From Maricurvus nonylphenolicus (GTDB lineage Bacteria > Pseudomonadota > Gammaproteobacteria > Pseudomonadales > Cellvibrionaceae): a stretch of 64,000 nt of DNA. This document shows positions 51,790 through 60,331 of this stretch, piece after piece. The position numbers and the translations under genes were made by a program. Below the pieces are notes generated by a model. That model saw nothing but the letters and a program-made list of their open reading frames with translations, did no database searches and was not told where the DNA came from. The stretch spans positions 1,364,001 to 1,428,000 of the forward strand of contig NZ_AP031498.1 of the NCBI RefSeq assembly GCF_042854845.1, in the 5' to 3' direction. The stretch's first letter is position 1. Every line of letters begins with the position of its first letter.

Positions 51790-52566
51790 ATGACTAAGCG
51801 TTTGGAAGGCAAAGTCGCCCTGGTAACGGGCGCAGGTAGTGGTATTGGTGAAGCTGTCAGTAAACGGCTCGCCGAAGAAGGGGCTGTGGTGTATGTCAGT
51901 GATATTAATCTTGAAGGTGCGCAACGTGTAGCAGCAGATATTTCTGAGGCTGGCGGAAAAGCAGTAGCCAAGCAGCAGGATGTCACCAATGCAGATCGTT
52001 GGCAGCAAGTGATAACTGAGATTGTTGCCGAGCAGGGTGGTTTACAGGTACTGGTCAACAATGCCGGTATTGTTATTCCCGGTTCGGTAGCCGATTGTTC
52101 ACTGGCGGATTGGAAAACTACGCAAGCGGTCAATGGTGAATCCGTGTTTATGGGTACCCAGAGTGCAATCGATGCCATGAAAGACAGCGGTGGTTCGATT
52201 ATCAATATTTCTTCTATCGAGGGTATTGTGGGTGAACCACAAGCAGCTGCCTATAATTACAGCAAAGGTGGTGTGCGAATCTTTACCAAGTCGGCTGCCT
52301 TGCATTGTGCATCGCAGGGCTATCCGGTGAGAATTAATTCGGTACACCCAGGTTTTATTGAAACGCCGTTAATTGCCGGCGCTGCTGCCAGCTTATCGGA
52401 AGCTGAAGCAATAGAAATGTTGGAGCGTATTCAGGCAGCCATACCCATGGGGCATATGGGTCAGCCTGAAGATATTGCCAACGGTTGTTTGTTTTTAGCC
52501 TCTGATGAATCCCGTTATATGACGGGTTCAGAATTGGTTATCGATGGTGGGTACACGGCTCGCTAA
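51790..52566 (+). CDS. Short-chain dehydrogenase/reductase (SDR), hydroxysteroid-dehydrogenase-like
   Basis: 258 residues, classical SDR with GAGSGIGEAV, NNAGI, NISSIEG and the catalytic Tyr155-x3-Lys159 (YNYSKG). It ends with YMTGSELVIDGGYTAR, as is usual in the family. It resembles 3-alpha/20-beta-hydroxysteroid and cyclohexanol dehydrogenases. It converges with the AraC gene 3 bases downstream. Confidence 0.87.
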   Translation: MTKRLEGKVALVTGAGSGIGEAVSKRLAEEGAVVYVSDINLEGAQRVAADISEAGGKAVAKQQDVTNADRWQQVITEIVAEQGGLQVLVNNAGIVIPGSVADCSLADWKTTQAVNGESVFMGTQSAIDAMKDSGGSIINISSIEGIVGEPQAAAYNYSKGGVRIFTKSAALHCASQGYPVRINSVHPGFIETPLIAGAAASLSEAEAIEMLERIQAAIPMGHMGQPEDIANGCLFLASDESRYMTGSELVIDGGYTAR

Positions 52567-52568
52567 TG

Positions 52569-53597
52569 TTAAGGTGAAGCTTTTACAGCCTTGGGTAAAT
52601 AACCAAACTGTTTTTTAAACGCTTGGGAAAAATGCCCCATATGGCTGTATCCCACCTGGTAGCCCGCCTCCATGACACTGAGTTGTTCCTGTGCAATCAG
52701 GCGGTGGGCTTCCTGCAGTCGTTGTTCCTGAAAATACTGATAGGGTGTGGTGCCATACACCTGCTGAAATAACTGCCGCAGTTTGTCACGCCCTAATCCC
52801 ACCTGTTTACAAATGTCTGCCAAACCCAGTGGTTCCTGAAAATCGGCCGCCAGTAATTGTTGCGCTTGATGGATACGATGGGCATCGCGAGTATTGAGTT
52901 TGGCGTAATGGGTTTGCGGGCGTTGCTGTAAGTTGTCGAACAAATGGCTGCAGACTTCCAGTGTTTTAATCAAGCTTTGCCAAGGCGGTGTATTGTCTTC
53001 AACACTGCCGTGAAAAAGTTGGGAGAACAGTTTGGCCAATTGGTCCTGCAGCTTAAAGCCGTAAAACCGCGGCTCCTTGGCATCTATAAACTGGTTAATA
53101 ATTTCTGGTCGTGGGTCCAGCCATTGCCAGGCTTCTGGCTTTAAGCGAATCAACAGCATCCGAATGGGACCGTTATCTTCAAACATCAAATTCATAGCCA
53201 GATGATGGTTGTACAGGTAAGCCATACCTTCTGAGCGCTTTTGCGGAGCTGACTGAGGAGCTGACTGAGGAGAAGGTATAGCCTCACCATCATTGGCTAT
53301 CAAACGCGATGAATCGGTCAGCAAAATGGTCCATACCGGCGCGTTTAGTTCAGGCGTGCGTTGAATGGAAAAGGGCTGTTTCAGATTGCTGTCCCAACGC
53401 ACCAGTTCTATCCCCTGCGCCAAGGCCCAGCCCTGCATAGTGCCCGAGCCATGGCTGGAATCAATCACCGCTTTACCGGGTTCTACCAGGGTAGCTTCGC
53501 TAAGCGCGGCCAGCAGCGCAATCAACTCATAGATATCGGTATGGCCCAGGGGCGAGACCTGGCCCTCAACCGGAATATCGTTTCGTTCGTTTGCCAT
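52569..53597 (-). CDS. AraC family transcriptional regulator
   Basis: 342 residues. The N-terminal sensing domain is followed by the C-terminal AraC double helix-turn-helix (about 240-338: GLADICKQVGLGRDKLRQLFQQ, then AGYQVGYSHMGHFSQAFKKQFG). It is of the PchR/YbtA-like branch. It is divergent from the alkylsulfatase-like gene (111 bases between), so it probably controls that gene. A tandem 12-base repeat encodes PQSAPQSAPQ in the linker. Confidence 0.87.
   Translation of the reverse strand: MANERNDIPVEGQVSPLGHTDIYELIALLAALSEATLVEPGKAVIDSSHGSGTMQGWALAQGIELVRWDSNLKQPFSIQRTPELNAPVWTILLTDSSRLIANDGEAIPSPQSAPQSAPQKRSEGMAYLYNHHLAMNLMFEDNGPIRMLLIRLKPEAWQWLDPRPEIINQFIDAKEPRFYGFKLQDQLAKLFSQLFHGSVEDNTPPWQSLIKTLEVCSHLFDNLQQRPQTHYAKLNTRDAHRIHQAQQLLAADFQEPLGLADICKQVGLGRDKLRQLFQQVYGTTPYQYFQEQRLQEAHRLIAQEQLSVMEAGYQVGYSHMGHFSQAFKKQFGYLPKAVKASP
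53245..53272. repeat. Tandem 12-bp repeat inside the AraC gene
   Basis: Two perfect GGAGCTGACTGA units plus a partial GGAG. It is in frame and encodes a repeated QSAP unit on the minus strand. It can gain or lose units without breaking the frame. Confidence 0.8.
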
Positions 53598-53708
53598 AAT
53601 AATCAGTCGTAATGGGATATTTTGTCCGCTTATATGGCTAATTATATCGCATAAGTTGGTCTAGGATAGGGGTAATGCTATTGATGCTAAAAGAATAGGA
53701 GAGAGAGA

Positions 53709-55511
53709 ATGTTGCACTTGAGAAAGGCGCTGTTTGCCGGTGTAGTGGGGTTATCCACGCTGGGCCTGGTGGCCTGTAAAGATACCGTGTCGGTAGACGC
53801 CCCGGCAGCTATTAACTATCACGTAGAGCGCAGCTGGCCTGAGCATTTTGAAGAGCACCGCAAACACTTTGAGCCCAAGGTGTACCAGATTGGGGAGCAC
53901 AAGCTTTGGTCCATTAACAATCCGGACGATTGGGCTGCCAACAGTATTCTGATTGAAGGTGAGACCGGCCTGATTGTTTACGATACCGGTTTAAGCCATG
54001 AGCATGGTGAAGCCATTTTGGCAGAAGTGCGTAAGCTCTCCGACAAACCCATCACCCATATTTTTTATTCCCACCACCACCCGGATCATTACAACGGTAC
54101 CTCCGGTTTGGTATCGGTTGATGACGTGAAAGCAGGCAAGGTAAAAATTTACGCCTGGGAAAACTTTGTTGAGGAAATGAACAGCGAGTGGGGCGCTACC
54201 GCACCGGCACAAGTTATTCGTTCGGTGTATTACTTAGGCATTGCATTACCTGAAGAAGATGCCCACTACCACGGTTGCTGTGGTGAAAAATACGGCGGTC
54301 GCGCAGGATATATTCCACCAACCGATACCTTTTCTGAAGACACCCATATCACCCTTGATGGTGTAGAGATGAATATCTTTTACACCGGCGGTGAGGCCAA
54401 ATCTGAATTTGGTCTGTACTTGCCCGCGTATAAAACTGCGGTGGTTGCCGACGAACTGTTTCACTCCGTGCCCAATATTTACACCATTCGCGGCGCAAAA
54501 TTCCGCGAGCCAGAAGGGTATATGCGCGCAGTCGATGCGGTGCTTCACTACGATGTGGAATACCTGTTAGGTACTCACCTGGTGCCCATCGTAGGCAAGG
54601 ATAATATTCGCCAGCAGGTGATCAAGTTCCGTGACCTGGTGCAGTGGATTAACGACCAGTCTATCCGCTATATCAACAAGGGCTACGGCATCGAAGAACT
54701 AAAAGCGAAATTTACCGAAGTGCCAGAGTATTTGGATAACGGCGCTTTCTCCACCGAGATGTACGGCAGCTTCCGCCACATTGCCCCGCAAATGTTTACC
54801 GGCCTGGTGGGATACTTTAGTGGTGATGCGATTGAATACCGCCCAACAGAACCGGTTGAACTGGCCCGCCGTCATATCGAACTTATGGGGGGGCGCGATC
54901 GCGTCTTTAATGCCGCCGCCAATGCTTATAACGATGGTGATTCTCAGTTTGCTGCCGAGTTACTAACCTATTTGATCCGGGTTGATAACGACGATATGGA
55001 AGCCCGTCACCTAAAAGCGGCTGCGTTTCGTAAACTGGGATATGCCGAGTTAAACACCACCTGGCGCTCCTGGTATTTAACTTCAGCCTTGGAGCTTGAT
55101 GGTGTTATGTCACCTTCAATGGTGGTTGAGGAAATGAAAGATGCCGTCTTTGCCAAACTGGAATCCAAACCGGCGGTAGAGATTATTGGCGGTTTGCGCT
55201 TCCGGGTAAAAGCCGAAGAGGTCGGTGGCGATCATTTAGTGATTAACTACAACATTACTGACTCCAACGAACAGGTTAGTGCCGAATTACGCAACGGTGT
55301 ACTGGTTGTTAAACCTGAATTGCATCCCCAGCCTCAGGCGGCGTTAACCATGACCCGTGAGACCTTTAATAAACTGGTGAAGCAGGAATTGGGGCCTTTG
55401 GAAGCGATTAAGGATGGGGTAATTGACTTTGAAGGCAATCCGCTTAAATTGAGAGCCTTTGGCAAAGCCTTTGATGAAAACCCGTTTATGGAGCGTTTGG
55501 CGGTTCGCTAG
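53709..55511 (+). CDS. Alkylsulfatase/SdsA-like MBL hydrolase, lipoprotein
   Basis: 600 residues. A lipobox (GLVAC, Cys23) makes it an envelope lipoprotein, although many SDS hydrolases are simply secreted. The MBL metal site is HHHPDH (His122, His124, Asp126, His127). The region from about 380 to 470 fits the alkylsulfatase dimerisation domain and the C-terminus (about 490-600) fits an SCP2-like lipid-binding domain. Hydrolysis of a sulfate ester of an alcohol or steroid is expected. It is divergent from an AraC gene. Confidence 0.84.
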   Translation: MLHLRKALFAGVVGLSTLGLVACKDTVSVDAPAAINYHVERSWPEHFEEHRKHFEPKVYQIGEHKLWSINNPDDWAANSILIEGETGLIVYDTGLSHEHGEAILAEVRKLSDKPITHIFYSHHHPDHYNGTSGLVSVDDVKAGKVKIYAWENFVEEMNSEWGATAPAQVIRSVYYLGIALPEEDAHYHGCCGEKYGGRAGYIPPTDTFSEDTHITLDGVEMNIFYTGGEAKSEFGLYLPAYKTAVVADELFHSVPNIYTIRGAKFREPEGYMRAVDAVLHYDVEYLLGTHLVPIVGKDNIRQQVIKFRDLVQWINDQSIRYINKGYGIEELKAKFTEVPEYLDNGAFSTEMYGSFRHIAPQMFTGLVGYFSGDAIEYRPTEPVELARRHIELMGGRDRVFNAAANAYNDGDSQFAAELLTYLIRVDNDDMEARHLKAAAFRKLGYAELNTTWRSWYLTSALELDGVMSPSMVVEEMKDAVFAKLESKPAVEIIGGLRFRVKAEEVGGDHLVINYNITDSNEQVSAELRNGVLVVKPELHPQPQAALTMTRETFNKLVKQELGPLEAIKDGVIDFEGNPLKLRAFGKAFDENPFMERLAVR

Positions 55512-55548
55512 CAGGTTTATTTACGCTAACGTGTTACCTCTGATGTAA

Positions 55549-55559
55549 ATGAAAAAAAC
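55549..55559 (+). pseudogene. Detached native start of the AraC gene at 56485-57540
   Basis: ATG followed by AAAAAAAC, then the IS begins. If the IS and one duplication copy are removed, ATG-AAA-AAA-ACC-GCC-AAA-AAC runs in frame into the AraC protein (M K K T A K N S V S). This is the displaced 5' end of that gene. Confidence 0.8.
55552..55559. repeat. Target-site duplication, left copy
   Basis: AAAAAAAC, against ATAAAAAC at 56509-56516 on the other side of the IS. 7 of 8 bases match; IS6-family elements make 8-bp duplications. Confidence 0.65.
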
Positions 55560-56508
55560 GGCTTTGTAAAAACTCAGTCACTTTCGAGCGAGAACCTGTT
55601 TACAGTTATTTGTTACAATGAGTAAATCCATAATTGCTGATACTCTCGAAATCTGAACGGATTAATCCTGCGTCGCTCAGATCGACTCTTGTTTTTCACC
55701 CGAAAGTGCTGCCGTAACTCTTCAAAGACCGTGCAAAATATCAGGGCGCAAAACACATCCTTAAACCCTTTCATCACCTTGTATCTGGACTTTATGGCTC
55801 GGTGATCTTGCTCCAAACAGTTATTCAGGTATTTTACGTCACGGTGATGAGTGCTATTCCCGAACACTCGCTTAATGGCTGGGTATAGTGCAGGCTCTTT
55901 GTCTGTGGTGATCTGCGACGGGACGACATCTGTTGTGCTGTGGCATTGCTTAAAGAAAGCCTCTGCTGCAGCCTGATCCCGGACATCACTCAGATAAACA
56001 TCGACCAGATTCCCCTGCTTATCAATGGCTCTGTATAGATAGCACCAACGCCCATCAATTCTGATATAGGTCGCATCGATATGCCATTTGTGACCCGCCT
56101 TGCCCTGTCGAGATTTCCTCAGCTTGATGCCCAGTTCAGTGCCAAAACTCTGTGCCCAATTATGCACCGTCTGGTGACACAGTTGAATTCCTCGGGTAGT
56201 CATCAATTCCACCACATCATCCAAGCTGAGCTTGAAGCGGTAGTATTGGTAGACCGCCAGCATAACCACTTCGGTCGGGTACTCGATGAAGTTTAACGAC
56301 GTGCCACTTCGCTCATTGAACTGACTTATGCAAGCGCGGCACCGAAATTGCCTGTAGCCAAGCGATGTCGTCCTGGGAATTTCTCGTGTGTTGGGCGAGG
56401 AGCAAGTGGGACAGATCATGGCAGGTCAGCCTTCTTATTGGAAATAATCGAATTGTACTCTGTTCAGGCTTGCAATAGCGGTTTATGGGACTGAGTTTTG
56501 ACAAATCC
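55560..56508 (-). mobile_element. IS6-like insertion sequence, copy A (949 bp)
   Basis: The ends are GGCTTTGTAAAAACTCAGTC and, inverted at the other side, GGATTTGTCAAAACTCAGTC, an imperfect terminal inverted repeat. The boundaries were set by comparison with copy B at 58586-59534, which has the same length in the opposite orientation. It inserted within the first codons of an AraC gene. Confidence 0.92.
55613..56419 (-). CDS. IS6-family transposase, copy A
   Basis: 268 residues. An N-terminal zinc ribbon (CPTCSSPN, then FRCRACISQF) is followed by a helix-turn-helix (HQTVHNWAQSFG) and a DDE catalytic core: WHIDATYIRIDGRW, ITTDKEPALYPAIKR and EQDHRAIKSRYK. The order and spacing are those of IS6/IS26-type (DDE_Tnp_IS240) enzymes. 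It is identical in sequence to the copy at 58675-59481, so the duplication is recent. Confidence 0.93.
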   Translation of the reverse strand: MICPTCSSPNTREIPRTTSLGYRQFRCRACISQFNERSGTSLNFIEYPTEVVMLAVYQYYRFKLSLDDVVELMTTRGIQLCHQTVHNWAQSFGTELGIKLRKSRQGKAGHKWHIDATYIRIDGRWCYLYRAIDKQGNLVDVYLSDVRDQAAAEAFFKQCHSTTDVVPSQITTDKEPALYPAIKRVFGNSTHHRDVKYLNNCLEQDHRAIKSRYKVMKGFKDVFCALIFCTVFEELRQHFRVKNKSRSERRRINPFRFREYQQLWIYSL

Positions 56509-57540
56509 ATAAAAACCGCCAAAAACAGCGTTTCAGCCCTCTACGTAAACCAGGCATTAGAAGGAATAAGACAAGAGAATTACAATCTGGAAGATCTACT
56601 TTATCAGTGCCACCTCACTGAGGAAGATCTTTATAGAAAGGAACAACGCATCGAGATCGATAAGGCCGTCAAGCTGTATAAACTGTGCTATCAGGTAACT
56701 CAGGACGAGTCACTTTGCCAGCTTGAACATCCAACCCAGCTAGGGCATTTTCGCATACTGGCACTCTCTCTGTTAAACACCCGCACCCTGGGTAAAGCCC
56801 TGCGTCGAATGACAGAATTTAACAATTTGTTTCACAACAGTTTTCATTTCTCGATAAACACATCTCATGGTCAGACAACATACAGCGTCGAACGCATTCC
56901 TGGACACAAGATTCTCACTACCCACGCGATTGATGGCGTACTTAGCCTCGCTCATCGTTTTCTAGGCTGGCTCTGCAACGACCGGATTATTCTCAACCAG
57001 GTAAGTCTCGACTTCTCGCCGCCAGACTACAAGAATGAACACAAACATTTATATTACGGCGCACCCGTTCTGTACAACCAACCGATAAATTCCTTTAGCT
57101 TCGATAATAGCTATCTTGATCACCGCATCATGCAAAATGAAGCCAGCGTAGAAAGCTATATTCGTCGCTCGCCTCTGGATCTTCATCTACCTATAGACGT
57201 CGGTGGGGCTCTGACACAATCTGTCCGTTTGCTCACCAAAAAAGCTTTTACACAACAAAAGCTTCCCCCTGAACTCGACGACATTGCTTCACACTTAAAC
57301 TACAAATCCCATACACTGAGGCGGAGACTAAGCGAAGAAGGCACCAACTTTCACACAATTCAATCGCAAGTAAGACGGGATATCGCAATCCACCATCTAG
57401 GTCACCCGGAAACCAGTATTGAAGAAATCGCCTTGCACACTGGCTATAGCGAGCCTAGCGCCTTTATTCGAGCTTTTAAAAACTGGACGGGCTTTACACC
57501 GTTGCAGTTCCGCAAAGGCATGATAGTAGATGAGCCCTAG
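56485..57540 (+). CDS. AraC family regulator with an IS-supplied start
   Basis: 351 residues. The first eight (MGLSFDKS) are encoded by the IS end; the native protein starts at about KTAKNSVSALYV. The N-terminal arabinose-binding-like domain is followed by the AraC helix-turn-helix (about 265-345: LDDIASHLNYKSHTLRRRLSEE, then IALHTGYSEPSAFIRAFKN). The native ATG is at 55549, on the other side of the IS. The gene thus stays open but is cut off from its own promoter; any expression depends on the IS. It converges with the MaoC gene (4-base gap). Confidence 0.85.
   Translation: MGLSFDKSIKTAKNSVSALYVNQALEGIRQENYNLEDLLYQCHLTEEDLYRKEQRIEIDKAVKLYKLCYQVTQDESLCQLEHPTQLGHFRILALSLLNTRTLGKALRRMTEFNNLFHNSFHFSINTSHGQTTYSVERIPGHKILTTHAIDGVLSLAHRFLGWLCNDRIILNQVSLDFSPPDYKNEHKHLYYGAPVLYNQPINSFSFDNSYLDHRIMQNEASVESYIRRSPLDLHLPIDVGGALTQSVRLLTKKAFTQQKLPPELDDIASHLNYKSHTLRRRLSEEGTNFHTIQSQVRRDIAIHHLGHPETSIEEIALHTGYSEPSAFIRAFKNWTGFTPLQFRKGMIVDEP
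56509..56516. repeat. Target-site duplication, right copy
   Basis: ATAAAAAC directly after the IS, matching AAAAAAAC at 55552-55559 at 7 of 8 bases. Removing one copy restores the AraC reading frame. Confidence 0.65.
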
Positions 57541-57544
57541 AGAA

Positions 57545-58003
57545 TTACTTGACCATCTGCATGCAGATCCACTCGGCCTTTAAAGCTGGCTTATCGCTGC
57601 CTTCTATTTCGACTTCGACGTCATAGGTGAGCATAAACTGGCCGGGGGATTTTTCAACGGCAGCCAGAACTTTTGCGTGGCAGCGAATGCGGCTGTCTAC
57701 TTTTACGGGAGCGATAAAGCGAACCTTATCGAAACCGTAGTTTACGGCCATAAACATGCCATCAATCATCAAACTAAAGGTTTTGGCAAAGTGAGAGATC
57801 ATGGAAAGGCTCAGGAAACCGTGAGCAATAGTGCCGCCAAAGGGAGATTCCTTGGCTTTCTCAGGGTCTACATGAATAAACTGATGATCCAAAGTGCAGT
57901 CGGCAAATTGGTTAATTTGCGTCTGGGTAACGGTAAACCATTCACTGGCTTCCAGTTGCTCGCCAACACAGCTGGCAACATCTTCACGTGATAGAACTTT
58001 CAT
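57545..58003 (-). CDS. MaoC-like dehydratase
   Basis: 152 residues in a single hot-dog domain. The hydratase motif (catalytic Asp and His) lies in FADCTLDHQFIHVDPEKA and the overhanging segment is TIAHGFLSLSM. It is similar to (R)-specific enoyl-CoA hydratases and NodN-like proteins. A role in oxidation of an acyl-CoA from the surrounding catabolic genes is likely. It stands between the AraC gene and the broken MFS gene, inside the IS pair. Confidence 0.87.
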   Translation of the reverse strand: MKVLSREDVASCVGEQLEASEWFTVTQTQINQFADCTLDHQFIHVDPEKAKESPFGGTIAHGFLSLSMISHFAKTFSLMIDGMFMAVNYGFDKVRFIAPVKVDSRIRCHAKVLAAVEKSPGQFMLTYDVEVEIEGSDKPALKAEWICMQMVK

Positions 58004-58123
58004 GACACTTTCTTTTTCGGCGACTAGCTATTGACCATCCTGACACTTGCTGCACAACCCGGCAATGACAATTATTCACAACAATAATTGACAGCGAATA
58101 ACAATTTAGAAGGAAGATTGAAG

Positions 58124-58585
58124 TCAAGCAGGTGCGTTATCCATATCGGAAATCAGGGTACGGCTGGCCCTAAAGAAAAAGTAGACCGCAAAAGCACCAC
58201 CAAAAACTGCTGCGAATAACATGGCGTAGCGCAGGGACTCTCCGCCCCCAGGCATCGCCAGCATATCACTCAAGAAGCCCACTGTGGCTGGCCCCATTCC
58301 CATGCCGATGATATTTATAACAAAGTAGAGCACAGCCGTTGCCTGTGCTCGGTTGGCAGTCGACACCAACCCATGACTTAACGCAAGAACTGCAGGCAAC
58401 CAGGAGGCAAACAGCCCCATACCCACTACGTTCAGACCGAGAGCCAGATATAGATTATCCGTGGTTAAGATAATAAAAGTAAACACACCACTGCTCAGCA
58501 TTGCCGTGGCTGCCAGCCAAACGTACCAGCGACGGTCACGCATCTTCAGCTTATCCACCAGCATACCACCACCAATGGTACCGAT
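58124..58585 (-). pseudogene. MFS transporter, C-terminal remnant cut by IS copy B
   Basis: About 154 residues with membrane helices (WYVWLAATAMLSSGVFTFIIL, LYLALGLNVVGMGLFASWLP, VLYFVINIIGMGMGPATVGF, YAMLFAAVFGGAFAVYFFF), equal to the last four or so helices of a major facilitator protein. GGGMLVDKLKMRDRR is the usual loop. The N-terminal half is missing from both sides of the IS. An ATG within the IS (58607-58609) gives an open frame with MGLSFDKS, but half a transporter is unlikely to work. Confidence 0.85.
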
Positions 58586-59534
58586 GGATTTGTCAAAACT
58601 CAGTCCCATAAACCGCTATTGCAAGCCTGAACAGAGTACAATTCGATTATTTCCAATAAGAAGGCTGACCTGCCATGATCTGTCCCACTTGCTCCTCGCC
58701 CAACACACGAGAAATTCCCAGGACGACATCGCTTGGCTACAGGCAATTTCGGTGCCGCGCTTGCATAAGTCAGTTCAATGAGCGAAGTGGCACGTCGTTA
58801 AACTTCATCGAGTACCCGACCGAAGTGGTTATGCTGGCGGTCTACCAATACTACCGCTTCAAGCTCAGCTTGGATGATGTGGTGGAATTGATGACTACCC
58901 GAGGAATTCAACTGTGTCACCAGACGGTGCATAATTGGGCACAGAGTTTTGGCACTGAACTGGGCATCAAGCTGAGGAAATCTCGACAGGGCAAGGCGGG
59001 TCACAAATGGCATATCGATGCGACCTATATCAGAATTGATGGGCGTTGGTGCTATCTATACAGAGCCATTGATAAGCAGGGGAATCTGGTCGATGTTTAT
59101 CTGAGTGATGTCCGGGATCAGGCTGCAGCAGAGGCTTTCTTTAAGCAATGCCACAGCACAACAGATGTCGTCCCGTCGCAGATCACCACAGACAAAGAGC
59201 CTGCACTATACCCAGCCATTAAGCGAGTGTTCGGGAATAGCACTCATCACCGTGACGTAAAATACCTGAATAACTGTTTGGAGCAAGATCACCGAGCCAT
59301 AAAGTCCAGATACAAGGTGATGAAAGGGTTTAAGGATGTGTTTTGCGCCCTGATATTTTGCACGGTCTTTGAAGAGTTACGGCAGCACTTTCGGGTGAAA
59401 AACAAGAGTCGATCTGAGCGACGCAGGATTAATCCGTTCAGATTTCGAGAGTATCAGCAATTATGGATTTACTCATTGTAACAAATAACTGTAAACAGGT
59501 TCTCGCTCGAAAGTGACTGAGTTTTTACAAAGCC
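58586..59534 (+). mobile_element. IS6-like insertion sequence, copy B (949 bp)
   Basis: The same 949 bp as copy A, in inverted orientation. The flanks GTACCGAT and CGACTAAT do not match, so no target duplication is left. An adjacent deletion after insertion is the simplest explanation, since the MFS gene's front half is gone. Confidence 0.92.
58675..59481 (+). CDS. IS6-family transposase, copy B
   Basis: 268 residues, identical to the protein at 55613-56419, with the zinc ribbon, helix-turn-helix and DDE core intact. It is probably active. It reads toward the SCP2 gene. Confidence 0.93.
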   Translation: MICPTCSSPNTREIPRTTSLGYRQFRCRACISQFNERSGTSLNFIEYPTEVVMLAVYQYYRFKLSLDDVVELMTTRGIQLCHQTVHNWAQSFGTELGIKLRKSRQGKAGHKWHIDATYIRIDGRWCYLYRAIDKQGNLVDVYLSDVRDQAAAEAFFKQCHSTTDVVPSQITTDKEPALYPAIKRVFGNSTHHRDVKYLNNCLEQDHRAIKSRYKVMKGFKDVFCALIFCTVFEELRQHFRVKNKSRSERRRINPFRFREYQQLWIYSL

Positions 59535-59637
59535 CGACTAATCATCCCCTCGATGTCGCGATAGTTTAAACACCTATGAACACAGCGAGAAGTCATCGAG
59601 GACAGAGTCATGGGAATAAAACAGGGGCAGGGTAAAA

Positions 59638-59665
59638 CATTGAACGCCCCGAAGGGCGTTCAATG
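59638..59665 (-). terminator. Hairpin after the SCP2 gene
   Basis: CATTGAACGCCC and GGGCGTTCAATG form a perfect 12-base stem with a CGAA loop. On the minus strand TTTTACC follows, so it can end the SCP2 message. Further left, CCTCGATG (59548-59555) and CATCGAGG (59594-59601) form another short inverted repeat of unknown meaning. Confidence 0.7.
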
Positions 59666-59714
59666 AGCAGCTTTCAGGACAGAGCCTGGTTCGCCGCCCA
59701 AGACAGCACTCAGC

Positions 59715-60032
59715 TCAAAAACTCAAAGGGAACAAGGTCTCCATCTTCTGTGCCAGCGTCTTGTTGCCTTTAAATCTCAGCTTGCCGGTCACGAATGCCG
59801 CCATACCATTGATGCTGCCGTCAGCAACACCAATAAAGGTAGCCACACTAGTGGTAAAAGTAACGGAAGGCTCCGCGTGCTCGCCCTTGACGATCTCGTG
59901 CTCGTTGTCTTTGATAACGATGTAGAAGCTTTCATCGCCTTTAAAGTGATACTGGAATACTTCGTCCATGCCAGCGGCAGCGGCAGGGTTGAAAGACTCA
60001 TTCAGTTTTGCAATTAGATCATCAACAGTCAT
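59715..60032 (-). CDS. SCP2 sterol-binding domain protein
   Basis: 105 residues, a single SCP2 domain (YHFKGDESFYIVIKDNEHEI, then GSINGMAAFVTGKLRFKGNKTLAQKMETLF). It binds and carries lipids, acyl-CoAs or sterols. The gene fits the sterol/lipid theme of the region and resembles the C-terminal domain of the alkylsulfatase-like protein. A terminator hairpin lies downstream. Confidence 0.88.
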   Translation of the reverse strand: MTVDDLIAKLNESFNPAAAAGMDEVFQYHFKGDESFYIVIKDNEHEIVKGEHAEPSVTFTTSVATFIGVADGSINGMAAFVTGKLRFKGNKTLAQKMETLFPLSF

Positions 60033-60072
60033 AGCTATGTCCTAAAGATTTTATTTATTGAAAAGAAGACAC

Positions 60073-60113
60073 TCGAATTAAAAATTCGAAAAGCCTGCTA
60101 TATAGCATATAGC
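60073..60113. promoter_or_regulatory. Two palindromes in the SCP2-GST divergent promoter
   Basis: TCGAATT-AAA-AATTCGA (60073-60089) and GCTATA-TAGCA-TATAGC (60097-60113) lie side by side between the leftward SCP2 gene and the rightward GST gene. They may be operators for a divergent promoter. The surrounding 299 bases (60033-60331) hold no gene I can support. Confidence 0.5.
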
Positions 60114-60331
60114 AATTATCTTGATTGATCGACCAAGTTAGGGTAATGTGTATGGCACACGCGATGGTCGATAATGATTTTTGGCCATCGAGGGTTCTGT
60201 GTTCATCCAGCGACGCTAAATCGTTGCATATGTTCGCTGGCACTGCGCTTATGCCCGCAGTTATCGTAATGTTGGGCGGCTCAGAAGAAATCATGCGCGA
60301 CCTCGCCCCGCGCCAGTATGGAGTTTAACGA

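Noticed and set aside
55560..59534. Simple composite transposon with outer target duplications
   Set aside because: The outer flanks (AAAAAAAC and CGACTAAT) do not match, whereas the left IS has its own duplication. Separate events fit better.
60125..60328. 67-codon plus frame before the GST gene
   Set aside because: There is no ribosome site or family resemblance; it overlaps a divergent promoter region with palindromes.
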